The notes under the pieces: generated by a model | What the model saw: only the letters and a program-made list of their open reading frames with translations | What the model was told of the DNA's origin: nothing | Database searches by the model: none | Shown: piece after piece, positions 19,819 to 30,403 of the stretch | Numbering within the stretch: the first letter of the stretch is position 1 | Layout of the letters: each line of letters opens with the position of its first letter | Source: Tritrichomonas musculus | Taxonomy: Eukaryota; Parabasalia; Tritrichomonadida; Tritrichomonadidae | Direction: 5' to 3' | DNA: 64,000 nucleotides | Assembly: GCA_039105265.1 (NCBI GenBank) | Contig: JAPFFF010000009.1 | Span: forward strand, 1,488,001-1,552,000 | Made by a program: the position numbers and the translations under genes

Positions 19819-21489
19819 ATGACTCTTTTCTTCCTCTTTTTACATTTTATTCTATCAACATTAAAATTTGGTGAAAATCCTTATAAAATTTTGAATGTAT
19901 CAAGTTCAGCAACCAAGCAAGAAATTAAATCAGCTTTTAGAAAGCTCACATTACAATATCATCCTGATTTAAACAAAAAAAAAGATACTACAGCAAAATG
20001 GGTTAAAATTAATGATGCTTTTGAGCTTTTAAATGATCCTGATAGAAAAGCTCGTTATGATAGGACTGGTTCTGTTTCAGAAGAAGAAGTACCAATTCAC
20101 CCAAAAGAGAATCCTTTTCAAGATATCGATGAGCATTTTATTAAAATGCATAAAGTTGTGTATGTCGAACCAAAAACGCCATTGCTTTCAGTTCTCAATT
20201 TTGATGATTTTGTTTCACAGCCGCTAAAAAGCAAAAGATTTTCAATATCTTATCTAGATAACGAACCTGAAGTCGAATCACTCATTTTTATTTATAGTTC
20301 TGTTATGTGTACTGCTTGCGATATTTATCTCGAAATTTTCGAAGAATTTGCACAACAATTTAACTCATTTGTTAAATGTGGTAGGATTGATGTATCAACT
20401 TCCACGCAATTAGCTAAAGATATTGGTGCAAAAGGAATACCTTCTTTCGTATATTACAAAAAAAATCTAACAAGTGGTAAAACCGTGATAAACTCTTTAC
20501 TTGACCCAATAAACTCTGCGCAGCAAATATCAGCTTTTTTAATTTCGCAATGGGACCTTGAAATTTATTTGTTAAATTCGGTCGACCAGTTTTCTGCCTT
20601 TCTTAATTTATATGATAAAAGAACGAAGATTATTGAAATTGTCAAATATTCTTCTGAAAAGCAAAATATTCAATTTGATAAATTTGCTGGAAAATACAAA
20701 GAAAAAGCGCTTTTTGCAATTATCGATCATAATAACTTTTCAATTGCACATCAATTTGAAATAAGGAAATTCCCTGCATATTTAATGTTCAGAAATCCAG
20801 AAGCAGAGCCGTTAATTTTTGATTCAATAGAATCTCTAACTCTTGGTATTGAAAATTATCAAGGTCCTGTAATGGCTGAATTAACGAGACTTAATTTCCC
20901 TCAAATGTGTGGTAGAAATTGTTTGATCCGAATGGGTAAAGCTCCATTGAGTGTTGTATATGATCTAAACTATCAATATTTTCCAACTTTTTGGATAAGT
21001 GAAAATTCAAATGCTGCAAAAGCTCTTGGTGCTAAGCCTAATGAATGGGTTGAAATCGATTTGGATCAAAACAAGTACTATATAATTTCACAAAGAGGTG
21101 AAAATGAAACAGATACTTTGAAAAAATCAAGCTCATTTAATCACAATTTAGATAATCGTGATCTCCCAGCAAACTTTAACGTTGATTTCCAATTTCAAGT
21201 TTTGAAAACATGGATAATCGTGAAAGTTCAATCTTTAATTGGTCGAATTACGTTCAATATGATTGATATCACAATAACAGTTGCTTTCTTTGCATATACC
21301 GGTTATAATAAGCTTTCAGATTATCTTGAAAAGAAGAAATTAACCAAAGCAAAAGATGAAAAATATCAAATTAAGTCAAACAAGAAAGTTGATGCCAAGA
21401 AATTGGTACAAGAAAATTTGCAAAAGAATAAGGCAGCTAATAATGTAGAAGAAAAGCCTTTGACTCTTGATGATTATCCGATTGATTAA
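19819..21489 (+). CDS. ER membrane DnaJ-thioredoxin protein (DNAJC16/ERdj-like)
   Basis: I use ATG 19819, three codons inside the open frame, because it gives a clean signal peptide (MTLFFLFLHFILS). Domains in order: J domain at about 20-80 with HPD at 48-50, then a thioredoxin fold with CTAC at 164-167, a further thioredoxin-like region, a hydrophobic segment at about 475-495 (ITITVAFFAYTGY) and a Lys-rich tail. In the family the J domain stimulates an HSP70 (BiP) and the thioredoxin part handles disulfides. The topology would put both in the ER lumen with a short cytosolic tail. The combination with a C-terminal TM resembles DNAJC16. A PDI-like gene follows on the same strand. Confidence 0.85.
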   Translation: MTLFFLFLHFILSTLKFGENPYKILNVSSSATKQEIKSAFRKLTLQYHPDLNKKKDTTAKWVKINDAFELLNDPDRKARYDRTGSVSEEEVPIHPKENPFQDIDEHFIKMHKVVYVEPKTPLLSVLNFDDFVSQPLKSKRFSISYLDNEPEVESLIFIYSSVMCTACDIYLEIFEEFAQQFNSFVKCGRIDVSTSTQLAKDIGAKGIPSFVYYKKNLTSGKTVINSLLDPINSAQQISAFLISQWDLEIYLLNSVDQFSAFLNLYDKRTKIIEIVKYSSEKQNIQFDKFAGKYKEKALFAIIDHNNFSIAHQFEIRKFPAYLMFRNPEAEPLIFDSIESLTLGIENYQGPVMAELTRLNFPQMCGRNCLIRMGKAPLSVVYDLNYQYFPTFWISENSNAAKALGAKPNEWVEIDLDQNKYYIISQRGENETDTLKKSSSFNHNLDNRDLPANFNVDFQFQVLKTWIIVKVQSLIGRITFNMIDITITVAFFAYTGYNKLSDYLEKKKLTKAKDEKYQIKSNKKVDAKKLVQENLQKNKAANNVEEKPLTLDDYPID

Positions 21490-22051
21490 TTTTGAAATTG
21501 TTTATATTACTAATATTATTAGATAAATATGATATTGTTATAAAGTTTTAATCAATAAATTAATGATATTAAGTTAAGAAATTTGTATTTAATTATTTTT
21601 TAGAGTAGGAATTATAATATTTTATTTCACAGATATAATTTTTTTTTGATCACTTTTGCGGAGAAATATTTTATTGTCATGAAATGGTTTGATTTTATAA
21701 AATATTTAATGGTATCACTCAAAAACTTTTTAATTTGTAATTCAATTAAAATACTTTTTCATACTCGAAAATCTTTTATATTGTTGGTAATTGAATCAAA
21801 AAATCAAATATTAGTTTGTTTTTGATAGTGGCGTTATAATTTGGGATAAATTTTCTTGATATTATTTAATAAAGGTTTACCATTTAAAATTATATAATTG
21901 ATATAAATAATTATACCCGTAAAGCTAATTGTCAAGTCAGAACTGGTACTATTCAAATCTATCCATTGCATGATACATTTTTTATGTTAATATGATTAAA
22001 TATGGTTAACTAGATTTATTATTCGTTATTACTTTTTGACCAAATAAATCA
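21490..22051. other. Spacer between ER genes
   Basis: 562 bp of AT-rich sequence between two plus-strand genes. I see no coding relic or repeat. Confidence 0.5.
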
Positions 22052-23065
22052 ATGTATTTTTCTTTTGTTTTGATCTCTTTATGTCTTTGCAGATTAGAAA
22101 CAATTACGCTCGATAAATATTCAAAAGAAGTTAACCAAGGAAAAAATAGAAATAAAGTCTGGGTTTTTTTATTGTACGTTCCTTTTTGCAAGAGATTCAG
22201 AGAATCATTCACTGCTCTTGAACAAGCAGAAATTCTCACAAATGGATCAGTTAAATATGGTATAATTAATTGTCAAGGTGATTCTTCTTTATGTTCAACA
22301 TTTAAAGTTACTGAATATCCATCAATTGTATTAAAAAATAGAACAACCTTTTCGATTTATCAAGAAAAATTGAATCCTAAGTCAATTGTTAAAAATGCGC
22401 TAAGCTATATTCCAACATCAAACATAAATAGTGTTGATGACTTCTGGATTGATGATTTACGAGAAGGAAAGCCAAAAGCAATTTTATTCACACAGAAAAA
22501 CAAAATCCCTGGTTATTGGGCAGCACTCTCAAGAATTTATCCGCCATCAAAAGTTCAATTTGGAATTTGCAATGAAGAAGGACTTTTTAATGATTATAAC
22601 ATTACAAATACGCCATCAATTGTCTTTTATAATCATTCTAAAGATTATGTATTTGAGGGGCTTCGTAAAATACGTTTCTTAAAAGAATCACTATCAGCAT
22701 TTTTGACTGAAAGAGAAGATAAAACGCCAGCTTTATCTGAGTTTTATGTTAATGAGCAAATTCCAGAAGTTTGTTTTGATTATTCTATATCATGTATATT
22801 TTCATATGATAATTTTGTCGATCCTAAACTTGATGACGTTAGAAGTCAATTTAAAAACGATCCTTTTAAATTTTTTGTAGGTGATACTCACTTTCCTTTT
22901 GTACGTATTGCTAAAAGAGGACAATATGTAATTTACAGTGCTAAAAAAAATTCAGTTATAGTTGTTAATAATTTATCATTACTTCCTCCTGCATTAGAAC
23001 GTGTAATTGATGGTGGAGCAAAATGGATTCCAATTCAATCTTTTTTATACTCAGCTGAACTCTAA
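22052..23065 (+). CDS. Secretory thioredoxin-like (PDI-related) protein
   Basis: The 337-residue protein opens with a signal peptide (MYFSFVLISLCLC). Residues about 20-120 form a thioredoxin-like domain: the WVFLLYVPFCKRF segment occupies the active-site position, but only one cysteine is present rather than CxxC. The cis-proline region is EYPSIVLK. A second thioredoxin-like region follows (NITNTPSIVFYN). With no redox pair it is more likely a holdase or glycoprotein-binding PDI relative than an oxidase. NRTT, NHSK and similar sites could be N-glycosylated. No C-terminal retention signal of the KDEL type is seen (ends YSAEL). It follows the DnaJ-thioredoxin gene and may work in the same folding pathway. 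Confidence 0.75.
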   Translation: MYFSFVLISLCLCRLETITLDKYSKEVNQGKNRNKVWVFLLYVPFCKRFRESFTALEQAEILTNGSVKYGIINCQGDSSLCSTFKVTEYPSIVLKNRTTFSIYQEKLNPKSIVKNALSYIPTSNINSVDDFWIDDLREGKPKAILFTQKNKIPGYWAALSRIYPPSKVQFGICNEEGLFNDYNITNTPSIVFYNHSKDYVFEGLRKIRFLKESLSAFLTEREDKTPALSEFYVNEQIPEVCFDYSISCIFSYDNFVDPKLDDVRSQFKNDPFKFFVGDTHFPFVRIAKRGQYVIYSAKKNSVIVVNNLSLLPPALERVIDGGAKWIPIQSFLYSAEL

Positions 23066-23416
23066 GAATTTAATGAAATTTGTTATTCATCATCCTGATT
23101 AGATTTCATTTTAAAAAATTGAATGTATATGTGAATTCCTTTAATTAGGCATTCTTGGCATGAAAATTATCATAAAAATGTTATTCAATGAAAAACAATA
23201 AGAATAAAAATTAAAAAAGAAGTATTCTCAAATGTGTTTTTAATATTGGTAAACAGTTAAATATGAAACAGTATAAATCTGAAGATATTAAAGGATTAGT
23301 ATAAATACGTTATTATAATAAACTCAGAATTTTTGAATGGTTAAAATATTTTTTGAATTATAGTGCGTTTATGAAAAAAATTCACAAATTAACTCAATTT
23401 GTAAAATTTTAAATTT
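23066..23416. other. Spacer
   Basis: 351 bp of AT-rich sequence between two plus-strand genes. Nothing further is seen. Confidence 0.5.
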
Positions 23417-25159
23417 ATGCGCTTTAGGGGGAATAACAAAGTCGTAAGACCTCCATTTGAATTTCAAAGAAATGGGCCTGTTGTTAAAGGCCCAGCAGGG
23501 CATAAACCTGATTTCACTTTGGCCATTACAAGACCGTCTCAAGCAAATAAAGTTAGAGCGATGACAAGTCATACTCCTCGAAAAACCAAATTAATAACAC
23601 TTGATACTGTTTTTCTTATCGATTCAATCAAAAACTCAAATTATAAAAAATGCAAAGAAATCGATATATCAAGTCGTAAATTAGGTAAAGTCGACTTAAA
23701 TGCTTTACGCGAACTTCATAATCTGAAAAAAATTGATTGCGGTGACAATTGTCTTACACTTGAGCCTTTTGTTGTTGTCCCAAATCTTGAAGAATTGGAT
23801 ATCAGCTGTAATGGAATTCGTCGTTTTGATTTTTCAGAAAGTGAATCATTGATTGAAACTGGCCTAGAAGCTTGGCGCTCGATGAAAAAATTAAATCTAG
23901 GTTTTAATTCGTGTAGCAATTTTATTACTGATATTATGTTAATGCCAAATCTTTCATGGCTTAATTTATCGCATAACAATATTTCAAAACTGCCTCCAAA
24001 TATGATGCATTTTACAAATTTAAAATATTTAGATCTTTCGAGTAATTATCTAAATTCTGAAACAGCATTTTTTGCTCTCGCGACAGTCCCTTCATTAGAA
24101 ACATTAATTCTTGATAAAAATCAAATTGAACAAATCCCTTCATTTGATTTTGGTTTTGAATCTTTGAAAAGCCTTTCTCTGCAAAATAATGATATACTCT
24201 CAACAGATGACCTCGTGGTAGCAACAAGTATCGACTCTCTTGAAGAAATAAATATAATGGGTAATCCTATATGTATGAAATTAAAAGAAATACCATATGT
24301 TAAACAATTATTCCAAGACGCCAACATTAAATTAATAATGAACGAAATAAAAAAGCAGAAAAAATCTGTTTTGCCAAGCAAATTGAGAACAGTTGCTTAT
24401 GATCCACTCTGCCTTCCATCTTTTACTAAGCAACATATTCAAGCATTAAACAAAAAGACACCACGAAAAATGGTTGACCAAAATGATCTGGAAGAAGAAG
24501 AAGATAATGATGAATTTCATGTCAATAGTAATAAAACAAGAAATGACGAAAAAGTAATTGATAATGTTTTCATGACAGATGTTGGTAACGTTGCCCGTGA
24601 AGAAGAAGATGAACCAAAGCCAAGTGATATTCCAGAAACACCTCTTCCAGATGAGTTTAATGAAGATGATATTAACATTAAAACAAGTGTTTGGGATGAA
24701 GTTCCAGTTGTTCAGCAAGAAAGCCGAAAACAATTGTCAAGTAAAACGAAAACGCAATTTGATTACGCATTCAAAAAATTGGTGTTTATTGTCACACATC
24801 CTGATCTCAGAATTAAGCCAAGAGAGTCGCCTTCTTCCGAACCACAGCAAGAAGGAACTTCTAAAGCTCCTATTATAAATCTCATTACAAAGCCTACTCC
24901 AAATATGCAGGTTGCTTCAAGAAAGAAGAAAAATGTTGCTTCTCAGCTCCAAGCAAGAACTGAATACACGAAAACAGAAATTCAGCAAATGCTCAGAAGT
25001 ATGGAAGAAAGATTGTCTGTTGTTGAAAGCGATCTTATTAAAGTGGATGAAACTGGACAAGCGGCTGTTGAAGTTGCTCTTGATCAACAAAACTTTACTA
25101 ATCTTCACAAGCAATATGAAACAATTAGAGCTGAATTGTTGAACACATTGAATTCATGA
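23417..25159 (+). CDS. Leucine-rich-repeat protein resembling XRRA1
   Basis: The product has 580 residues. A basic N-terminal tail of about 60 residues is followed by LRRs from about 75 to 300 (for example NLEELDISCNGIRRF, NLSWLNLSHNNISKLP, SLETLILDKNQIEQIP). A cap follows (MGNPICMKLKEIPYVKQLF), then an acidic disordered linker, and finally a helical coiled coil at about 515-578. The stretch GDNCLTLEPFVVVPNLEEL and the later repeats resemble the LRR region of XRRA1. The role of XRRA1 homologues is poorly known; a ciliary or cytoskeletal role is possible. The next gene is IFT74, which may be coincidence. ATG 23417 is the first in frame. Confidence 0.8.
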   Translation: MRFRGNNKVVRPPFEFQRNGPVVKGPAGHKPDFTLAITRPSQANKVRAMTSHTPRKTKLITLDTVFLIDSIKNSNYKKCKEIDISSRKLGKVDLNALRELHNLKKIDCGDNCLTLEPFVVVPNLEELDISCNGIRRFDFSESESLIETGLEAWRSMKKLNLGFNSCSNFITDIMLMPNLSWLNLSHNNISKLPPNMMHFTNLKYLDLSSNYLNSETAFFALATVPSLETLILDKNQIEQIPSFDFGFESLKSLSLQNNDILSTDDLVVATSIDSLEEINIMGNPICMKLKEIPYVKQLFQDANIKLIMNEIKKQKKSVLPSKLRTVAYDPLCLPSFTKQHIQALNKKTPRKMVDQNDLEEEEDNDEFHVNSNKTRNDEKVIDNVFMTDVGNVAREEEDEPKPSDIPETPLPDEFNEDDINIKTSVWDEVPVVQQESRKQLSSKTKTQFDYAFKKLVFIVTHPDLRIKPRESPSSEPQQEGTSKAPIINLITKPTPNMQVASRKKKNVASQLQARTEYTKTEIQQMLRSMEERLSVVESDLIKVDETGQAAVEVALDQQNFTNLHKQYETIRAELLNTLNS

Positions 25160-25690
25160 TCTGTATTTTTAATTGTTTGTAATTTTATATACAAATTTTG
25201 TGCCCTTCTTTTTTGTTTGTAAAATAATTCTTATTATATTTTTACATAGATTTTTGGATATTTTTAATTATCTTGAGAGAAGTTTTTTGTTTGATTAAGT
25301 CCATTCATATGTTATTATATAAGAACATAATATGTAGACTTGTTGTAAAGGTTTTCAAAATATGCTTTAACCATTATTAATAATATGATAATTTTTATGG
25401 TTCATTATACTAGAGTGAAGAATATGCTAGCAATAAGGTGAATGAGTAGTTAAAATTTTGGCCATTTGAAATAACGTTTTTTTTTTATAACGAACAAACT
25501 AATTGTCGGCAATTTTTTATACAAATTTTTCAATTTATATGAATTAAATAAAGAATAAAGTGATCATTAAAATGAGATATGTTGCTAGCTAATAAAAATG
25601 CTGAGAAAAATGGTATATTGTTTGATAACTTTTGAAATTTTGGACATATTAAAAGTGATATACGTTTAATTTTTATTTTTTGAGTGAGCA
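25160..25690. other. Spacer before IFT74
   Basis: 531 bp, AT-rich, no coding signal. It should hold the 3' end of the LRR gene and the IFT74 promoter. Confidence 0.5.
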
Positions 25691-27205
25691 ATGCATACTC
25701 GCCCACCTTCATCTCAGCGCCCACCTACATCAGGTGTTCCACATGGAATGAGGCCTCCAAGTCGAACAAGAAATGGAACTGAAATATCTACTCCAAGTCG
25801 TGGAATATCTGTGGTAAACCGCCCTATGTCCAAACAAGGTCTTCCTTCTGCTCATACACAATCAGGAGAAAGGCAAGTCGCTGATAAATCTTATTTCATT
25901 GGTGTCTTAAGAACAAAAATCAATGAAATTGTCAAAGAAATTGAACGTTTAGAAGAGGAAATTGAGCAAAGAAAGCGTGGTCAATCAATTCAAACTGGCC
26001 TTGCAGAATCTGTTGCTAATTTAAGAAAAGAAATCACAGAAAATGAAGCCGAGCTTGCCGATTATAACGTTCTCGCAGATCGTATACAAAATCAAACCCC
26101 TCTAGATGATATGATTGCAGGTTATCAAGCTTTAGAGCAGTCAAATCTCCAATGTGAAGAAGAGGTTAATAAGACTTTTAAAGAAAAAAGAGAACTTGAG
26201 AATATTGTTCTTGAACAAGAAAAGAAAGCTCAAGATATGATGCATGGAAATGGATCTCCTGAGCTTCAGGCTATGGCCCAGGAAATCGAATCAATTGAAG
26301 CTAAATGTGCAGAACTCAGAAGTTCAACAGGTGATCTCAAAGGAAAAACACGTGAAGAACTTCTTCAAATGGTCAAGGATGCAACAAAGGAAATAGGTGA
26401 TACAGAAAAGATGATTCAAGACGAACAAAAAGCTTTATCATTTGTTAATAATCAAATTAAAAGCATTGAAGATAGGGAAAGCGACTTACAGACCGACCGT
26501 GGAAAACAATATTTGAAACTTCTTCAAAGAGAAAAAGATATGAATAACTTTATTGTAAACTATCAAACAACGCTCGACCAAACAAAGAAAGATTTAGCGG
26601 ATTGCCAAAAAAGGGTTTATGAAGTATTAATTAACACATCACGTGATATTGAAAGTGTTTCAGAGCTCCCAACAATAGATAACTTTAAGCAGATGCAAAC
26701 AGACCTTGCCTATAAAGAAAGACAAATGCAAGATGCACAATCAACAATGCAAACATTGCAGAGAGAAGTTGAAAATCGTCGCCGTGAATTCGAAGATCTG
26801 AAAAACGTCGATAAGAAAATCCAAGATGAAATTGAAGATATCAAGAAAAAGATGCAAGAAATGGAAGACGAAATGCCAAACTTTGCAGATGTTGACGTTG
26901 TTCGTCAAGAAGGAGAAATTAGAAAGAAGAACAAAATAGCCGAAAGAGATCAATTAAAGTCTCAGCTTCATAACCTTAAAAAGGCTACCAATGCATTGGC
27001 AACTAAATATAATGAATTGCATCAGCAAGTTAAAGCTAATGACATCAATAATAAATTACATATATTAGAAAAAGATATTAGAGCTAGAGCTGCGGAAAAT
27101 AATACAACACTGGAAAGTATTGAGGAAAATAGACGTAGAACAAATTATGCAATCATTAAAAGAGCAGCAATGAATATTGTTCAGGAAATTAACGCATTGC
27201 TATGA
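25691..27205 (+). CDS. Intraflagellar transport protein IFT74
   Basis: The 504-residue protein has a basic, Pro/Ser-rich N-terminus (residues 1-65: RPPSS, RPPTS, RPPSR), then DKSYFIGVLRTKINEIVKEI and an almost unbroken coiled coil to the end. That is the layout of IFT74: a basic tubulin-binding tail and a long coiled coil that pairs with IFT81 in the IFT-B1 core, carrying tubulin along the axoneme. Length is slightly below the usual 600. Trichomonads have flagella, so the gene is expected. The frame is uninterrupted and the start sits 10 bp after an AT-rich leader. Confidence 0.87.
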   Translation: MHTRPPSSQRPPTSGVPHGMRPPSRTRNGTEISTPSRGISVVNRPMSKQGLPSAHTQSGERQVADKSYFIGVLRTKINEIVKEIERLEEEIEQRKRGQSIQTGLAESVANLRKEITENEAELADYNVLADRIQNQTPLDDMIAGYQALEQSNLQCEEEVNKTFKEKRELENIVLEQEKKAQDMMHGNGSPELQAMAQEIESIEAKCAELRSSTGDLKGKTREELLQMVKDATKEIGDTEKMIQDEQKALSFVNNQIKSIEDRESDLQTDRGKQYLKLLQREKDMNNFIVNYQTTLDQTKKDLADCQKRVYEVLINTSRDIESVSELPTIDNFKQMQTDLAYKERQMQDAQSTMQTLQREVENRRREFEDLKNVDKKIQDEIEDIKKKMQEMEDEMPNFADVDVVRQEGEIRKKNKIAERDQLKSQLHNLKKATNALATKYNELHQQVKANDINNKLHILEKDIRARAAENNTTLESIEENRRRTNYAIIKRAAMNIVQEINALL

Positions 27206-27344
27206 TGTCATTATTTTTTATAATATTTTGTTATCTATCAAGATGATGATTTCATTTATTAAAATGCACAGGAATTTTAATTTGATGTTTTTTTTTTTTC
27301 TTTTTGAAAAGTAAGCTTTTTCATTATATTTTAATCGTCTTTAA

Positions 27345-28187
27345 ATGAATGACCAAGATAGCGATTACTCATCAACTGAAGGCCAAGAATTTGATAGTGA
27401 TGATTCTTTCTCCAAAAGTGATAATAGCTCTGATATAAAGCCTAAACAACAATCATCTTCAATAAAATCGTCGCAGTCCAATAAAAATGACCAGAACAAA
27501 ATTCTCGTTCTTTGCAAAAAGGGAGTTTCCTCTGCAATTCGACATTTTTTACCAGTTTTCAATTCTCTTATTTTAAATCCAATTAAATCGCCAAAATTTA
27601 GAGGAAAACATTATGTTATGTTGAATAAAATTGCTGATGAAAAGGATTGTTCTATGATTTTATTATTTGAAACCCGACACTCGACCGAGCATTATTTATG
27701 GTTTGCTCTTCCACCTGGAGGGCCAACAATGTGCTTCTTTTTTGAAAATTTCCATTCAATTGAAGAACTTCATTTAATTGGTAAATGTACGCCTGATACT
27801 AGACCTTTACTTTTCTTTGATCCGATATTTAATTCCACTCCCACATTAGGAATTGCCAAAGAATTGTTAAAGCAAACGTTTGGTTCAACTTATTCAAAGT
27901 CTCAAAAAATCGTTGACACAGCAATCTCTTTTTTATACAAAGATGATCATATATGGGTTCGTCGCTATCAAATTCTTTTTGATCAAGATCCACCACGTCT
28001 CATGGAAGCAGGTCCTCGTTTTTGTCTTCAACCAGTTTTAATTTTGCCTGGTTCTTTTCAAGGAAAAGAAATATATAGAAACAAGAATTTCATTCCTCCG
28101 CATAAAAAATCTCGCGTTTTGAAAAAACCATCAAGTGCTACTGAGAAAAATCAGAAATATGACCCACCTGAAAATCAAGAGAAATAG
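27345..28187 (+). CDS. Ribosome biogenesis protein BRX1 (Brix domain)
   Basis: The 280-residue protein starts with an acidic Ser-rich tail (1-48). The Brix domain spans about 49-240: KILVLCKKGVSSAIRHFL, LFETRHSTEHYLWFALPPGGPT and IWVRRYQI. Together these match BRX1 rather than RPF1, RPF2, SSF1 or IMP4. In the family BRX1 works with EBP2 and others in assembly of the 60S subunit in the nucleolus. The basic tail (KKSRVLKKPSS) is likely a nucleolar signal. It lies 139 bp downstream of IFT74 on the same strand. Its start is set by ATG 27345. Confidence 0.93.
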   Translation: MNDQDSDYSSTEGQEFDSDDSFSKSDNSSDIKPKQQSSSIKSSQSNKNDQNKILVLCKKGVSSAIRHFLPVFNSLILNPIKSPKFRGKHYVMLNKIADEKDCSMILLFETRHSTEHYLWFALPPGGPTMCFFFENFHSIEELHLIGKCTPDTRPLLFFDPIFNSTPTLGIAKELLKQTFGSTYSKSQKIVDTAISFLYKDDHIWVRRYQILFDQDPPRLMEAGPRFCLQPVLILPGSFQGKEIYRNKNFIPPHKKSRVLKKPSSATEKNQKYDPPENQEK

Positions 28188-28426
28188 ACTTTATATTGCT
28201 CTCTTTTGTTATTTTTGATTTAATGTATTTATTTTATAAAAAGATAACTTTTCTTTCCTAAATTACCAAAATCAAATATTTTTAATTTATCTATATTTTC
28301 TAATTGAAATGATCTTTATAAATTTATTATGAACTTATTATGTATGCTGTGTGGTCATCATTTTTCCTATTATTTGTTACTAAAATTGGCCTTTTTTAAC
28401 CTAAACGATCATATCTACCATCATTA

Positions 28427-30106
28427 ATGATTTTATTAATTTTTATATGTTTTTCTTTCTGGAGCTCCAATGAAATTTGGAAACAAAGTTATCAAATGAA
28501 CAATCTAAGCTACTTGCCAATTTTCCCTCTTTTTAAGCTTGTTAAAACAGATAAGCAAAACAAATATGTTTTTGTTGATGCCTTAACAGATGTTAATTCT
28601 ACAGATTTATTTCAGCCAGAAACTTTTATAAATCTTTTAAATCAAAATGATTCTCCTTACAGTGTAATGCAAAAATTAGATGTTTTTTGCTCTGAAAATA
28701 TTTCTCAAGCTTGTTTAATTATTGGACGAATATATGAATTTGGTAGTTATATTTTTCCAGAAAATATTTCACTCGCATATTCTTATTATTTAAAAGCTCA
28801 AAAATTTGGTTCAAGAGATGTTTTACCGATATTATCTTACTTTCACAGACACTATTATGTTGATGTAGAAAAATCAATCATTGAAGCAGATTTATCAGAA
28901 GATTTTCTTGAAACAGCTCTTCCTATGTCTCTGCAATATCATAATGGAATATCTCGGCCATTATCATGTCATAAAGCAAGTGAAGTTCTCAAACCATTTT
29001 CGTATGCATCTACATCAATTGTGCGATTCAATTTTCCCGGTTCTGATAAAGAAGATCGGATGAATAAAACTCATGCGTATTTGCATTCACAAGCTAAGCA
29101 TCTTTTATTAAGCCCTTATGTATCAATTAATGAAGTTGAAAGCGCAACTGAGCTTTTAAATCAATCACTACATTATCAATATCAAGAATCAGCTTCGATA
29201 TTAGCTCAACTTCACTTAGATGGTTATGTAAGAAATCCCAACATCACATTAATCAATTATTTTCTGGATATTGGAATCAGACTCAAAGATCCACTTGCAT
29301 ATTACCTTTTGAGTTGTTTTTTCTCCCTTGATGATCCTTATATTAGCAAGTATTCAATTGCATTTGATTTTCTCAAAAATTCTGCGCATCAGGGATTCGC
29401 TCCAGCAATTCATCGAGTAGGATATTTAACAAAAAAAGGATATCTTGGTTTTAAACGTGATGATCAAAAAGCATTCGATTTATTTTCTCATTCAGCTGCG
29501 CTTGGTTATCAGCCTTCTTTATACGAAATGGCCAAAAGCTATTTGGAAGGAGAAGGAATTCCTCATAATTGCAATAATGGTTACTTATTGTTAACAAAAA
29601 TAATTGATAATGGTCCAATATCTCAATTTTTGAACAGATATATACAAAAGGGTTCAAAATCAGCATTTCTTAAAATGATTGACATGAATTTGAAACCTAT
29701 AAATTATATTCAAATTGATTTGAATGGAACAATCACAAAACTCTTTTTACAATTGAGTAATTTCTCTAAAAAAGATGAATTGTATAGACAGAAAACTAAG
29801 CATGCTTCATCCGGAAATGAATCAGCGATTTTATATCTCATTTTAACATCTCCTTTTGAAGAAGCTCTTGAATGGCAGCAAAAATTAAATATGTTATCCC
29901 CGGTTTACTTTTTCTTATCATTTCCAATTAAAACGTTCTTATTTTTCAAGAATTTATGGAAATATAATCATAATCAATTAACAGAAAAAGAAAGTATGAT
30001 GTTCCGTGATATTGCGAATAGTGTTTCTGAAATTCTTGCAATTTTATTCACTTTTGTTACTTTAGTATTGTTTATATGTTTGCGTGTATCTAAAATCTTT
30101 CAATAA
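28427..30106 (+). CDS. SEL1L/HRD3-like ER membrane protein
   Basis: The 559-residue protein has an N-terminal signal peptide (MILLIFICFSFWSS), Sel1-type repeats (for example ACLIIGRIYEFG, PAIHRVGYLTKKGYLG and PSLYEMAKSYLEGEGIP, residues about 90-400), and a single C-terminal TM at about 530-552. This is the plan of SEL1L/HRD3, the lumenal adaptor that presents misfolded proteins to the HRD1 ubiquitin ligase during ER-associated degradation. N-glycosylation sites are present (NIS, NVT-like). The assignment rests on signal peptide, repeats and TM together; trichomonads have many other Sel1 proteins, but those rarely have a signal peptide and TM. A GGCC motif lies 36-39 bp upstream of ATG 28427. 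Confidence 0.82.
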   Translation: MILLIFICFSFWSSNEIWKQSYQMNNLSYLPIFPLFKLVKTDKQNKYVFVDALTDVNSTDLFQPETFINLLNQNDSPYSVMQKLDVFCSENISQACLIIGRIYEFGSYIFPENISLAYSYYLKAQKFGSRDVLPILSYFHRHYYVDVEKSIIEADLSEDFLETALPMSLQYHNGISRPLSCHKASEVLKPFSYASTSIVRFNFPGSDKEDRMNKTHAYLHSQAKHLLLSPYVSINEVESATELLNQSLHYQYQESASILAQLHLDGYVRNPNITLINYFLDIGIRLKDPLAYYLLSCFFSLDDPYISKYSIAFDFLKNSAHQGFAPAIHRVGYLTKKGYLGFKRDDQKAFDLFSHSAALGYQPSLYEMAKSYLEGEGIPHNCNNGYLLLTKIIDNGPISQFLNRYIQKGSKSAFLKMIDMNLKPINYIQIDLNGTITKLFLQLSNFSKKDELYRQKTKHASSGNESAILYLILTSPFEEALEWQQKLNMLSPVYFFLSFPIKTFLFFKNLWKYNHNQLTEKESMMFRDIANSVSEILAILFTFVTLVLFICLRVSKIFQ

Positions 30107-30336
30107 AATTAATAGATTTTATCTTACTTTTATTCTTTAGAAGATTGCTTATGAAATTATTTTCTTATTTCTTCTAAGTTTTCTCATCTTTTCATTGTTC
30201 TTCCATTACATTTTCAGAATTTTTTCTAAAATAAAAACCTGCAATTCATTCAAAAAGTTTTGGTAAGTAAATGTGTAGGCCATCCAAGACTTTTTCCTGT
30301 TATTTTATATTTAGATATATTTTTAATAGCTATATA

Positions 30337-30403
30337 TAACCTTTACTTTTTTTACATCACATTTTTTATTAACGGATTTTTAACGTAACTTTTTTAAAAA
30401 TCG
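30337..30403. mobile_element. Truncated copy of the 5186-5788 MITE family
   Basis: TAACCTTTACTTTTTTTACA and the following bases closely match the right end of the 5186-5788 element (read on the opposite strand) for about 65 bp, through paired AACG blocks. No matching second terminus was found, so this is a partial copy or one interrupted by the next element. Confidence 0.65.
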
